A DNA stretch of 59,154 nucleotides from Xenorhabdus eapokensis (GCF_001908105.1 NZ_MKGQ01000023.1:1-59154); one strand, 5' to 3'; positions 44,201 to 51,914 are shown, counted from the stretch's first letter. A program made the numbers and translations. The notes: generated from the sequence alone by a model not told the origin.

Positions 44201-44994
44201 GGCAGACGGTGCGCCCCCAGAAATTCCGCTTTACGTGAAACCTGTTCACGTAATTTGGTGTACGTTTTTCCGCTGGTCATCCCATAGGGCACCACAATAC
44301 AGGCCAATCCGTTCGGCTTAATTTTATCTAGGATACGCAGAACAAAATACACACCTACATTCTTAACGTCTGAATACTCCGGATCGAGATTAGCAAATCC
44401 CCCCCTGCTGGCACCAAAGGGCACGTTACCCAGACAGCTATCAAAGTAATCATCAGGCGTGTTGGCGGCGAGTTTTTCAAACGGGGAAATAGACACCTGA
44501 TCTTCAGGGTGTAACAACTGGTTAATCCGGCCGGAAATTTCACTGATTTCTGTCGAGGTACAGATAACACCTTTGGGTTTCGTTTCCTGAAATACACCGG
44601 TCGCCGCTGAAGGTTCAAGCATGTTGCCGGTATCCGCACCATAGGCTTTCATCATCTCCCACATGCCAGCGGCCACGTGCTGAGGGGTGTAATATTCATA
44701 CTCAGAACCGCCAATTCCCCCTAATCCCGTGTAGCCTGCCAGCGTCTGGCGCTGCGCATCCGTGAGTTGATAGCCGTCAAAATCAGGCGGAAGTGAATCA
44801 AGCAAAGCAATGGCATCGGCATTAGCTTGCTTGCGTGTTCTTTCAATGCTAACACCCGCTGTTTTGGTGACGCCAAAGACGGCCGGCGATCTTGTCAATG
44901 AGGCCGAACGGATCACGCTAATCAGTTCAGCAATGCTGGTCACACCTAGAAACAATGATGTTCCGTTTTGTGTTGAGGTTAATTTCTCGCCCAA
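38293..44994 (-). CDS. darB: DarB-like antirestriction protein (methyltransferase-helicase fusion)
   Basis: At 2233 residues it is close to P1 DarB in size and layout. The N-terminal part has a SAM-binding motif LEPSAATGVF (126-135) and GNVPFG (189-194), a variant of the NPPF motif of N6-adenine methyltransferases. A superfamily-2 helicase follows: Walker A GFGTGLGKT (about 858-866), DEGH (about 1056) in NAIIDEGHNYRNSY, LTATPLVNSP, and motif VI LNQRNGRGAR (about 1500). DarB enters the cell with the DNA and protects it in cis from type I restriction. The portal and protease genes diverge from it. Confidence 0.9.
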   Translation of the reverse strand: MGEKLTSTQNGTSLFLGVTSIAELISVIRSASLTRSPAVFGVTKTAGVSIERTRKQANADAIALLDSLPPDFDGYQLTDAQRQTLAGYTGLGGIGGSEYEYYTPQHVAAGMWEMMKAYGADTGNMLEPSAATGVFQETKPKGVICTSTEISEISGRINQLLHPEDQVSISPFEKLAANTPDDYFDSCLGNVPFGASRGGFANLDPEYSDVKNVGVYFVLRILDKIKPNGLACIVVPYGMTSGKTYTKLREQVSRKAEFLGAHRLPSGTFEENGTATAVDIWVLRKHPVDLAEKILIADEPVLKSANVLWETYLAGKWFEREGRKFQHGESSIEGSGKFKRLVVKNDQITASEMKRNLAHKFDSRIDWNALNLIAPELSPMAEGEKRFINGRWYQMESGRLVYDAGAKVTKLNPDRYGVTSYGELSDRLSTTEGLLSLTFEQVSAIATNYPETLSPEYRAIITFSRTQSPSAREKTYRGSLIGKRIALMQDLIASGTAGDKLETVRTQVENLIKSELARGANPHSGRRVTVSGTGAADWLKFKASVTKGGQLSDLIQGTLDVGVKDGHDSTDPEAVIRHLFSQIDLDPVTLTEFRAHYTGALPPDDEALLEWLASKDGVAISADGNILPMDRATSGDIGLMNSQILAVLPHTRDGAVKENYLRQLVEIKNKRKWTEVDNISFSLNSRWMDRRLILEFLQEQGYDALKYIEKVEVEDGQLISDLAYRGKHGVFTGYRYKTVITIDKETGEKTPQYKRVRGKDGFADQLENYLNGIKPRGQNEAVYLERIKRLEEDFNVWIKQHDEVDNLVQQYNDAFNAYIPYEHSAASLNLSGISGKRTPFGYQNAEVRRLSEDGRGILGFGTGLGKTTTALALEAYNFENGRSKRTPIVVPKAVLENFYHEAQLFYSKEALKGFLFVGLDELFDDEGNHRQVPVLDENGQPVVDKKTGKPVYRNGIKIASSETIKERMNQIPQSNYRAVVMTKEQYAAIPLREETITDNAYDLLFAHAEAGRVNLDGQKHKDAQKKNRILADGSNTGSQKKQDYPYFEDMGFDNAIIDEGHNYRNSYSAGREASMLAYLPTSAMAKSARDMAVKNAYLMKNNNGRGAVMLTATPLVNSPIDAFNMLSHVIPMEEWQRMGIYTPDDFVKVFGMTESVQVQKISGEIEAKLGLVGFQNLDGLRGLFHRWATLKDAKDVSNEVAVPTVDPRTESVPMTEYQQAVYEELRQRADALSKGDKPTDSIFSIIRDMDRVCTDPDLYNRTITFRFDHAHLNAVKALRDDLPRSVTDTDEDEDETITANSEAIVRSEGKFVSLVVSELYEKDVINRLALFGLSEDDITHPIPPKYSKLIANLKKCMAGGGKQIIFSDEKTQHEKLRRIIAQALGMKREEIGILNATTVTQAAKSNSKKLKKVKRPAEPREDATPDQLDKYYEQKAAFDEYVAAQNEISLGGIEKIAADYNEGRTPIIICNKKAEVGINLHIGTTAMHHLTLPWTPASLNQRNGRGARVGSSVARVEAYYYCGQGSFDEFRLDTLERKANWIKEILTSDAAIMANADANNAEEMRLLLAADPEERERVRREQIEKAEALAKDKAKQRAEIDLANYLKAKHASKGDPQSVEKTINDYQAKIDDAKRLLKSENYQSPESQKNLKVEIAKYTDAITKQERLLVRMRKSESLIKRLRPEIKHAIDAGYLDVEPDILEHGSEYYMAKDKRVFRIGRVYYCRMRRSQYSSFFSKFLVRIKAIDIDIDISTATVDQLWSDAAEGELKNDVPILVTSLEEEADFSESELELKTWMFGGVSIEDVASRLNRQQFYSYLKSGELMLKDYDVFYREGNGFNAYKLSRVHSSWLKENADHIVYPDSNDDVLKTKVAEHYRNRTLGSRSTGLGFLTALFGSDYITAIGSYGETASRSLITELVAEYISNKLSNYGGERANMLGSGADQLRNFLETGQYDARHFIKNAFDYRGFSAPSRYRNTADFDREFDEQCQVIVARINDAVAMQGKAEARKEYRVFKSALNSNLATVVERAQGFPSHRSFDANYSQNDGIFATDFANLFADAVALGIIEEHDITESLFLNIQQRNELMESINQGYKKVRYGIGRWDEIKVKAGLISQEDVDKANAEKAQIEKEAQKMRAARLENNIVVKTNSTAIRGGKGANRYDYAPDGCYCLNDIRGKDGALFEAKDALKADFNAKYYNGRNPSDELAGSWWLISKTYALDDILSVIQRHE

Positions 44995-45073
44995 GGTTCA
45001 CGTCCCTAAATAAAGGTTTATTAGAATTGGCGATTCTAGTAAACCTTTAATTTATGACTGGCGGGTAATAACA

Positions 45074-46750
45074 GTGAAATCCAAAACGTCGTGGTCTCCC
45101 ATAGACATCCTGCGCAAGTTACTTCCCGCGCATTCTGAACATGATGACTTACATGGCGTCCCTATCGCAGGTAGTAATGGCGCTATCGTTTCTCGCTCAG
45201 GAATGGCGCTCTATCCTAATAAACATGACGATGCCGATGTGTTCACCGCCACCGGTGACGAGATCAAGGCCAGTGCTCAACTGCCTGAAGAACGGCTGTC
45301 TAAATATGCCCTTTTAGGCATGATGGCAAAATCCCCCACCGTGGCGGCAGCGCTGAACATTCACATATCCAATGCGCTCAGCATAGATAAAAAATCCCGT
45401 TCCATTATTACGATTGAACCCAAAGACACCTCTGACAAAACCCTCAGTGCGCAATGTAAAGCATTGCAAGGCGATCTGGGGACATTAATCAATGCCAATT
45501 TACCGAACTGGGCGCGCATTATGACGGTGTTTGGTACGTCCTATATCCGACCCTATGCGGAAAAAGGAAAAGGCATCATTGCCCTGGAAAGCAATTACCA
45601 TACCCTGCCCCATTTTGTTCAGGAATTTGTGCGCGGCGGTCAGCTGGCCGGATTCACTGGTGAGTTTTTACTGCATCCAGAGACGTATCAGCGCGTCATG
45701 GCGCAACCCTGGGATCTCATTGCCATGAAACTCCCCACCTGGGTGCCCAGTTATGACCATAGGCCAATTATTTATGGCAGTAAGGGGTTCAGCCTGCTGG
45801 CTTCAATCGATGAATCACCACTCAGAGAAACCCAAAATTACGGTGCCAGTTTTCTTGAACATTCCTATGAAGCCTTTGTGAATCTGTGTGATGCCCTGAA
45901 AGCGCTAAAAGCCACCCGAAATAACGCGGCCAAAATTGACCGTCTCGTTGCCCTGACAACCAATACCCTTGATCCGGTACAAGCCGCCAGCTACACACGC
46001 GCCGTGACACAGGGGTTAAAACGCAACGCGGTCGAAATCCAGCGCCGCATGATGAACGGAAACGCCCTTCCTACCGTCATGAACCATGTGATCCCCGTGA
46101 TGAGTGACGGGAAAGGCGGCATTGTGATTGATACCCAAACCATACCGGCCGATATCAACGGCATAGAAGATGTGATGTTTCACTTGCGCCAGCTGGCCGC
46201 CTCACTGGGTATCGATGCCACCATGCTAGGCTGGGCGGATCAGATGAGTGGTGGATTGGGTGAAGGAGGATGGCAGCAAACCTCAAGCAGTGCAGCTGAG
46301 CGCAGTGACTGGATACGACATGGGTGTACCGAGGCTATCTATCGCATCATTGATATTCATTGCGCATTCAAATACGGCAAGGTTTTTCCGCCCAATGACC
46401 GCCCCTATCAGATCACCTTTAACTCCCTGAATACGGCCATTCAGGAACAGCGAAACCGCGAACTAGACAGCCGCGCCAATTATTCCGCTCAAGTGGTGAC
46501 TGTGGTCGATGCCTTGCTCAATAATCCCAAAATGAGTGGTTCGGACACTTTCATGCAGTACACCCTGGCCGACACAATGGAAATCGATCCTGGTACAGCG
46601 CAGGCTATGATTAAGGAATTCAAAGCCACTCAGGACGATAAAGAAGACAACGACATGATGGAGTCCGCCCCCCTCACCGGCGCTGGACTTGACATCGAGT
46701 CCATGAGCCATGAAGAACTGAAAACCCTCTTTAAATTTATGACTAACTGA
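45074..46750 (+). CDS. prt: Portal protein (P1 Prt-like)
   Basis: The 558-residue protein has the sequence character of phage portal proteins: an early region with YALLGMMAKSPTVAAALNIHISNAL, a central LRQLAASLGIDATMLGWADQMSGGLGEGGWQQTSSSAAERSDWIRHGCTEAIYRIID (the portal hallmark 'L...G.....L.....GGL.....' segment at about 370-430), and an acidic C-terminus. It would form the dodecameric DNA channel of the head. Its place between darB and the protease gene matches P1 prt. The divergent darB start is 79 bases away. Confidence 0.85.
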   Translation: MKSKTSWSPIDILRKLLPAHSEHDDLHGVPIAGSNGAIVSRSGMALYPNKHDDADVFTATGDEIKASAQLPEERLSKYALLGMMAKSPTVAAALNIHISNALSIDKKSRSIITIEPKDTSDKTLSAQCKALQGDLGTLINANLPNWARIMTVFGTSYIRPYAEKGKGIIALESNYHTLPHFVQEFVRGGQLAGFTGEFLLHPETYQRVMAQPWDLIAMKLPTWVPSYDHRPIIYGSKGFSLLASIDESPLRETQNYGASFLEHSYEAFVNLCDALKALKATRNNAAKIDRLVALTTNTLDPVQAASYTRAVTQGLKRNAVEIQRRMMNGNALPTVMNHVIPVMSDGKGGIVIDTQTIPADINGIEDVMFHLRQLAASLGIDATMLGWADQMSGGLGEGGWQQTSSSAAERSDWIRHGCTEAIYRIIDIHCAFKYGKVFPPNDRPYQITFNSLNTAIQEQRNRELDSRANYSAQVVTVVDALLNNPKMSGSDTFMQYTLADTMEIDPGTAQAMIKEFKATQDDKEDNDMMESAPLTGAGLDIESMSHEELKTLFKFMTN

Positions 46751-46781
46751 ATCACCTTCGTGCCAATGTTTAAGGAAAAAT

Positions 46782-47813
46782 ATGAATAAATTATTGACCG
46801 TCACTGACCGTTTTTCGGTGATTGATAACATACGAAAACATACTCCGCAGAATGCCCGAAACTATGTCCTCAGCTCTGTAAAAGCCTCACTGGAAAGCAA
46901 AGAAGTTAAGGAACGGATAGCATTAGGGGAATTGTTCGGCTTTTATGGCCACGGTCGGCGTGAGGAATATTATAAGCGCACGGGAGAACTCCGATTACCC
47001 GAAACCAGTATTATTATGGTCGAAGGCAAGCCGGTTGCTTTAGACAATGTACCGTCTAACCGAACGGTCGCTGTCAGTATTGATGATTCCGGCATTGTGA
47101 GCCATTCCCAAGAAATTTTAGACACGGATACAGGACGCATTGTTCAAGGTATGGAACGCTCACGTGCTGGTGGGTGGAGTTGGGTCACTGGCGGGTCAGA
47201 CAGCCCTTGGAAATCCGTTGTACGCAGTTTTTATGGCTTCGATTATGTCACAACCCCTAACTATATCAGCCTTGATCGTGAAATCATGATGTCAGAATCC
47301 GTTTCAGACAGGCAAAGCCATATTGTTCAGGCATTCATTAACTCAGGGTTCACCGAAAGTGCGGCCATTAATCTCTCTGAGCATTTTGAAAAAATGCGGG
47401 AGCGCGACATAATGATCGAGTCAGTCAACCGCGCCCAGACTGCTGAGGGCGAGTTATTAGTGCTATCCGGCCATTTATTAGAACTCAACCAGAAAATCAA
47501 AGCGCAACATGCGATGTTGGAAGCCGTCCAGCGCAAAGAGACACTTCGCCAGCATTATCTGCAATCCGCTATCAATAAACTGCCGATGTTTCTTTCTGAG
47601 GAACAAAAACAGGCCATGTTAAGCATGGAAACGGAAGGGGATTTACAAGTGGTTGAAGCAATTTTCGAGTCTGTCGGTCAAGTGGATTTTGATCGGCTAC
47701 CGTTAGGCCAGAGAACGGGCTATCAGTCCGCCCCGCATGAGCGATCTGCCTCCTCACTCAGCCAAGCTCCTATTTTTTCGTTAAAGACCGCAAAACCGCC
47801 GAAATTTAGCTAA
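46782..47813 (+). CDS. pro: Head-processing protease (P1 Pro-like)
   Basis: The 343-residue protein follows the portal gene by 31 bases, as pro does in P1. The first 170 residues have a beta-rich protease-like region (FGFYGHGRREEYYKRTGELRLPETSIIMVEGKPVALDNVPSNRTVAVSIDDSG) with His55 and a later Ser/Asp-rich part; the C-terminal half is a helical coiled coil (about 200-300) resembling a scaffold. In P1, Pro cleaves the head precursor and internal proteins such as DarA. The catalytic residues cannot be assigned with certainty. A hairpin lies 123 bases downstream. Confidence 0.75.
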   Translation: MNKLLTVTDRFSVIDNIRKHTPQNARNYVLSSVKASLESKEVKERIALGELFGFYGHGRREEYYKRTGELRLPETSIIMVEGKPVALDNVPSNRTVAVSIDDSGIVSHSQEILDTDTGRIVQGMERSRAGGWSWVTGGSDSPWKSVVRSFYGFDYVTTPNYISLDREIMMSESVSDRQSHIVQAFINSGFTESAAINLSEHFEKMRERDIMIESVNRAQTAEGELLVLSGHLLELNQKIKAQHAMLEAVQRKETLRQHYLQSAINKLPMFLSEEQKQAMLSMETEGDLQVVEAIFESVGQVDFDRLPLGQRTGYQSAPHERSASSLSQAPIFSLKTAKPPKFS

Positions 47814-47936
47814 ATTCCGAATACCTCGCCTCATGTTGTGCTGGTAATTATATATTTTTATGACAAAACTTGATCTTATCGATTTTAGTCATAAACTTAT
47901 TTTGCCAATTCAAGATATTTCATCCGTTTTGAACAA

Positions 47937-47978
47937 AAGCCTAAAAACCAATCAGTAAAGTTGGTTTTTAGGCTTTCT
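47937..47978. terminator. Bidirectional terminator between pro and icd-like genes
   Basis: A perfect 15-bp stem (AAGCCTAAAAACCAA with its complement) and a 9-base loop span 47937-47975. The plus strand continues TCTT and the minus strand TTTTG, so each tail is modest. It can end transcripts from both converging genes. Confidence 0.75.
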
Positions 47979-48051
47979 TAGAATAGCGATAAGAGAAGTG
48001 ATTGTTGTTCAATACACGTTTGAGTGCTTTACTCGCCCATATTTCCCTATT

Positions 48052-48249
48052 TTAAACATCATGCCAAATAGGAATATGACCGGCATAGTAAGCAATATAA
48101 TGAGGCGCAATGATACGTTTGGCGTCATCTAATGATTCAGCGATTACGCTTATCCGTTCCAGGAAGAATATCTTGATATTACGCGGTTGTGCACAAAATA
48201 GAAATTTGTAGGATTTTGGGCACAAATAGGCACAATGATTATCAATCAT
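48052..48249 (-). CDS. Icd/Ash-like host-inhibition protein, 65 aa
   Basis: The C-terminal half (FFLERISVIAESLDDAKRIIAPHYIAYYAGHIPI) matches the characteristic end of Ash/Icd-like proteins (V-x-A-x-S-x-x-x-A-(K/R)-x-x-(L/I)-...-Y-x-x-x-x-A-G-x-(I/L)-P). In P1, icd blocks host cell division and its expression is blocked by the C4 antisense RNA transcribed just upstream; the same order is seen here. ATG 48249 directly follows the C4-like region. The gene may be the first step of an antirepressor operon; no ant gene is seen downstream. Confidence 0.65.
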   Translation of the reverse strand: MIDNHCAYLCPKSYKFLFCAQPRNIKIFFLERISVIAESLDDAKRIIAPHYIAYYAGHIPIWHDV

Positions 48250-48294
48250 GATAGAAATTTCTCTACAATGGTAAAAAAATTCACCACCATAGAG

Positions 48295-48400
48295 GCTCCA
48301 ATCTCTGATTGGCGGTGAGCTGAACGGAGTTTGGAGCTACCGGCCATTGTAGAACCCGGCCAACCTTTACGGTTGCTCCGTCCCGCCCACCATAATTTTG
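48295..48400 (-). ncRNA. C4-like antisense RNA
   Basis: The minus strand carries the conserved C4 blocks: GGTGGGCGGGACGGAGCAACC, then a hairpin with GTAAA loop, a GGCCGG...CCGG pairing, and GTTCAGCTCACCGCC, followed by TGGAGCCTC and GGTGGTGAATTT near the icd-like start. The motifs TGGAGCCTC and CATTGTAGAGA occur twice (48290s and 48450s), as expected if they are target boxes. C4 RNAs of P1, P7 and P4 fold into this form, and repress a following gene by pairing with its leader. Ends are approximate. Confidence 0.65.
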
Positions 48401-48483
48401 GTATGCGCAAACACTGACACAAAAAAAACGCGTCCGCGTCTGTGTCTCTACAATGATTATCGAGGCTCCACTCTCGACAGTAG

Positions 48484-48858
48484 GATTTACTACTGCTTTT
48501 CTAAGATACTCTTTACCAAGGATTTAAGTCAAGCAAGTTATTAACCTCTCAAACATGGTATATAAAAATATCTAAACAAAAATTGCATAAAACGTTAAAA
48601 TAACTCATAAAAAACAATGAATTAAATAAAGAAACAATAAAAATATCTAAAATAATTTTTATTGTTATATTGATCTAATAATAGGATCGCGTGTAGGATC
48701 GCTCCGCGATGCAGGCTTGCCTGTATTAAAGTCCGGTTAAACACTGATAGGCAAAAAAAAGCGCCAGTTCACTACACTGACGCTCTTCTTTTCACCCTTA
48801 GGATGATGCTTTCTTGCTGCAAACAAGAAAACAATGAATATTTTATTGGAAACAAAAT
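48484..48858. other. AT-rich region upstream of the RepL-like gene
   Basis: No gene. A 12-bp perfect AT inverted repeat, AACAATAAAAAT with its complement, spans 48633-48666. GGATCGC occurs twice at 48684-48705 with an inverted GCGATG nearby, a possible regulator site. A hairpin lies at 48760-48784. The stretch probably contains the promoter and control sites of the next gene. Confidence 0.5.
48752..48784 (-). terminator. Hairpin with minus-strand T tract in the RepL-like leader
   Basis: AGCGCCAGT (48760-48768) and ACTGACGCT (48776-48784) pair with one C-A mismatch as plus-strand RNA but pair fully, with one G-U, as minus-strand RNA, which then runs into nine T. It would stop an antisense transcript arriving from the repL side; on the plus strand the weaker stem with CTTCTTTTC might attenuate the leader. 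Confidence 0.6.
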
Positions 48859-49791
48859 ATGCAAATTACAAGGGACATTATAAACTCACGCAATCCATAC
48901 ATCAAGAAGAACGGGCAAATTTCAGGCTATGGCCTTAGCCTTGTTATCAATTACTTACCGGTTGATATTCTTTCCCGCCCAGCCAAACAAATTTTATCTA
49001 TTGTTTCTGGAGTTGCCTCATCGACATCCGAATACAAGATCTACAAAACGAAACGCAATCTGAGCATAGAATGTGGGACTTCCATTGCGACAGTCCGTCG
49101 TAACTTAAATAAAGCAGTATCCGCAGGGATCTTGACTAAAACCTATGTGTTTGATCCCGATGCAGGTCAGCAAGCCACAGAATACAAATTTACAGATTCA
49201 TTTTTGAGTGTTGCACTCGATTGCATACAGGCGATAAAAGGGCTTGCGCGTAAGGACATTCGCAAAATCATCAGCTGCATTGCTGGCGTATTTCAGAACA
49301 AGTTTAAGTCGCTAATATCCTTCCCCCCCGATCAAAATGAACACGGTATCCCCGATCAAAATGAGCGACAAAGAGAAGTAAACGTTTTAGACCAAGAAGA
49401 AAAGAAAAAGAGTATTTCGGTTAAGCCGAAACAATCTTTTGTCAATGTAAAAACAAACACAACCGCCCTTGCTGAACGGGCAAAAACGAAAGCGTTTGAT
49501 CATGCAGAAAGTGAAAATATTAAACAGGCTGAACGTAGTGCATTGAGGGAAAAACTCAATAATCTAGCTAAACGTCAGGCGTTTTTATTATCGCGTTCTC
49601 AGTCACGATCCACCAGCAAGAATACTGGGATAAGTGTATCCTATCGTAATCGTATTGACCAAGAAGCGGAACAAGCAAGGCAGGAAACGGAATCACGTTT
49701 TGCAGCCGCAAAAGAAAGAGGATTTGATCCATTGAGTGCGGTGCGTAATGTTATACGCACTTATTTTGGCGATCATAAATCTGTTTGTTGA
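48859..49791 (+). CDS. repL: RepL-like lytic replication protein
   Basis: The 310-residue protein has an N-terminal winged-helix domain: KNGQISGYGLSLVINYLPVDILSRPAKQILSIVSGVAS, then KTKRNLSIECGTSIATVRRNLNKAVSAGILTKTY (the recognition helix region, about 67-100), and a charged helical C-terminus rich in Arg/Lys/Glu. This resembles the RepL replication protein of the P1 lytic replicon, where the origin lies within the gene. A 15-base direct repeat is present at 49326 and 49350. ATG 48859 is preceded by GGAA. A plain transcription regulator cannot be excluded, so confidence is moderate. Confidence 0.55.
   Translation: MQITRDIINSRNPYIKKNGQISGYGLSLVINYLPVDILSRPAKQILSIVSGVASSTSEYKIYKTKRNLSIECGTSIATVRRNLNKAVSAGILTKTYVFDPDAGQQATEYKFTDSFLSVALDCIQAIKGLARKDIRKIISCIAGVFQNKFKSLISFPPDQNEHGIPDQNERQREVNVLDQEEKKKSISVKPKQSFVNVKTNTTALAERAKTKAFDHAESENIKQAERSALREKLNNLAKRQAFLLSRSQSRSTSKNTGISVSYRNRIDQEAEQARQETESRFAAAKERGFDPLSAVRNVIRTYFGDHKSVC
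49326..49364. repeat. 15-base direct repeat inside the RepL-like gene
   Basis: CCCCGATCAAAATGA occurs at 49326-49340 and 49350-49364, 24 bases apart, encoding P-D-Q-N-E twice. Each contains GATC. It may be part of a lytic origin or only a coding repeat. Confidence 0.4.
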
Positions 49792-49884
49792 AACGTAGAA
49801 AACTACTGTCGGAGATAGATTAATTTATTGTGTGTTTAATTTGAGTTCTGGCAATTTTAAACGATCACGAACGTATGAACTCAA

Positions 49885-50769
49885 ATGGAATTCAATGAAT
49901 TGAAATACATGGGTAGTAAAGCGCGCATAGCAAAATATATTGCGCCATTCATTCTAGATCATTTAACAACAGATGTTGTTTATGTTGAACCCTTTGCAGG
50001 AGGGATGAATATGGTTAGTCACATAAATAATCTTCATACTGGTATGATTATTGCTGCTGATAACAATGAATATTTGATTGAAATGTGGAAGGCTTTGTTA
50101 TCTGGATGGAAACCACCAACATTAGTATCAAGAAAACAGTATTATGAAATAAAAAACAATAAAACTGAAACACCTCATTTAACTGGTTGGGTTGGGTTTA
50201 ATTGTAGCTATGCGGGTAAATGGTTTGCTGGATATGCAGGAGTAACCCAGACTAAATTAGGTCTTCGTGATTATCAATCAGAGGCTATCAACAACGTTCA
50301 GCGACAGTTGACTAAATTAGAGGGAGTAACATTGCGGCATTGCAATTACAAGGAATTGGATATACCAGATGGCGCTGTCGTTTATTGCGATCCTCCATAC
50401 GTAAATACTACAGGGTATCAGAATTCATTTGACTCAATTGAATTTTGGGAATGGGTTCGCAAGTTATCTGATAAATGCATAGTTTTTGTTAGTGAATATA
50501 CAGCTCCAGATGATTTTGATTGCATCTGGTCTGGCGAATTAAGTAGTAATATCCCTGGAACAAAAACTAAGTCTATTGAATCACTGTTTGTTATTAATAG
50601 AGTTCGAAACAAAATAGGTGCCAGTGCACAAAAATTACAAAAAAAGAGACTTGTTAACAGGTCTTATTGTGAGGTTTTTATGGCAGAACTGGGAAGAAAA
50701 GAAATAATTCACTCTTATTCGTATATTAGGGCAGTATCCTGCCCTAATTTTTTCCATCTATCCATTTAG
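49885..50769 (+). CDS. dam: DNA adenine-N6 methyltransferase (Dam family)
   Basis: The 294-residue enzyme has an EPFAGGMN SAM motif (35-42), an early KYMGSKARIAKYI (7-19), and the catalytic DPPY (169-172). It transfers methyl groups to adenine, most likely in GATC, judging from the Dam-like order of motifs and the GATC-rich pac and origin sequences; target specificity is not proven. P1 also encodes a Dam enzyme. No ribosome binding site is obvious; an overlapping 7-codon frame begins at 49874. The last 40 codons overlap the terminator hairpin. Confidence 0.9.
   Translation: MEFNELKYMGSKARIAKYIAPFILDHLTTDVVYVEPFAGGMNMVSHINNLHTGMIIAADNNEYLIEMWKALLSGWKPPTLVSRKQYYEIKNNKTETPHLTGWVGFNCSYAGKWFAGYAGVTQTKLGLRDYQSEAINNVQRQLTKLEGVTLRHCNYKELDIPDGAVVYCDPPYVNTTGYQNSFDSIEFWEWVRKLSDKCIVFVSEYTAPDDFDCIWSGELSSNIPGTKTKSIESLFVINRVRNKIGASAQKLQKKRLVNRSYCEVFMAELGRKEIIHSYSYIRAVSCPNFFHLSI
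50726..50753 (+). terminator. Intrinsic terminator overlapping the dam 3' end
   Basis: TTAGGGCAG and CTGCCCTAA form a 9-bp stem with a TATC loop, followed by TTTTTT. The hairpin lies inside the last codons of dam and faces the converging rep gene. Confidence 0.85.
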
Positions 50770-50799
50770 GTATACTTGATTTTACTCAGCCATATAACT

Positions 50800-51837
50800 T
50801 TATTGTTTTTTCTTGTTACTTCTTTTTTTTCTTGATGCTATTAAATTGTCTATTTTTTCCACAGATAATTTATCTCCGATTATCTTATAATAACTCAAAA
50901 GTTTGGTTAAATCTGCAACAAGCAATTCCATGTTTTTATCGTATTTTTTTAATTTCTTACGATAGTCATTTAAAGCCTCTATACATCTCCTAGCCCAAAT
51001 TCCTTCAGCATCACTGCCTTTTATCACTCTAGGTCGTCTTGGTAAACGTGGTCTAGCTGGCTTAACAGAAATGGCTCCATCTTTATCACATATAAAGTGA
51101 AAAGTAATAGCAGTTATCCAGCGTCCTGTTTTCACTTGTTCATAAGTGACACTTAAATCAGTATTTGCATTGATCGATACTATAGCAGGCTCCAAAACTC
51201 TTTTTTTAAAATCACGATAATCATTATAAGAATCAATCAATCCGACTCTTTCTTTCATCCATACTATTTCAAATGGATCTGTAGATATTAATCCATTTGC
51301 ATTTTTATGTTTATTTAAATTCCTATACTTACTCAACCATGAGTACAGACGAAATGAAAATGGTGAATCCAATCTAGCAATATTTTCTATATTAAATGCG
51401 GTAAATTCATTTTTTAATTCATATAGATATTGACTAACTGATCCCGAAAATTTAACCAATACATCGCTATCACTTTTTTCACTAGCGCTGTAACTTAACT
51501 TTTCAAACCAGAATCTTTGTACCTTATCAATTCGTTTCTTTTTTTCGTTCCATTCATACGTTATGATAGGTTTCCTAGCCAAACTATCAGCAGCATCACG
51601 AAGTTGTTTATAGCAATTTGTTAGATCCAATCCATATTGGCTCTGATAATCTCGCGCTTTTAAAACATACTCTTTCTGAGGCATGGGCTTCAACGGCTCA
51701 ACCTGATTTAATGCCATATAGAGTAAACGCATTTCAGATAATGATATGTCATATGAGCCTTCTATAAGCTGATTCCCTTGAACAATCAAAGAATTGCCTA
51801 CATTTAAATGAGTGGATGACTTAACATCGCTAGACAT
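50800..51837 (-). CDS. repA: Rep_3-family plasmid replication initiator
   Basis: The 345-residue protein has the two winged-helix domains of RepE/RepA/Pi initiators: GNSLIVQGNQLIEGSYDISLSEMRLLYMALNQV near the start, then LDSPFSFRLYSWLSKYRN and RVGLIDSYNDYRDFKKRVLEPAIVSINANTDLSVTYEQVKTGRWITAITFHF (the second DNA-binding domain, about 195-255). ATG 51837 follows AGGGGG. It binds the iterons at 52202-52379 as a monomer to start replication; dimers usually repress the gene. The basic C-terminus is typical. Partial iteron-like motifs upstream of the gene could be the operator. Confidence 0.92.
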   Translation of the reverse strand: MSSDVKSSTHLNVGNSLIVQGNQLIEGSYDISLSEMRLLYMALNQVEPLKPMPQKEYVLKARDYQSQYGLDLTNCYKQLRDAADSLARKPIITYEWNEKKKRIDKVQRFWFEKLSYSASEKSDSDVLVKFSGSVSQYLYELKNEFTAFNIENIARLDSPFSFRLYSWLSKYRNLNKHKNANGLISTDPFEIVWMKERVGLIDSYNDYRDFKKRVLEPAIVSINANTDLSVTYEQVKTGRWITAITFHFICDKDGAISVKPARPRLPRRPRVIKGSDAEGIWARRCIEALNDYRKKLKKYDKNMELLVADLTKLLSYYKIIGDKLSVEKIDNLIASRKKRSNKKKQ

Positions 51838-51914
51838 CAAACCCCCTAAATTAATTGCTTATATAAATTATGGTTTGAGTTTAGAACATACTAGATGTGG
51901 CATCAATTATTATT

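Noticed and set aside
48684..48720. GGATCGC repeats as a second origin
   Set aside because: Only two copies without further structure or a matching initiator; noted as a possible regulator site only.
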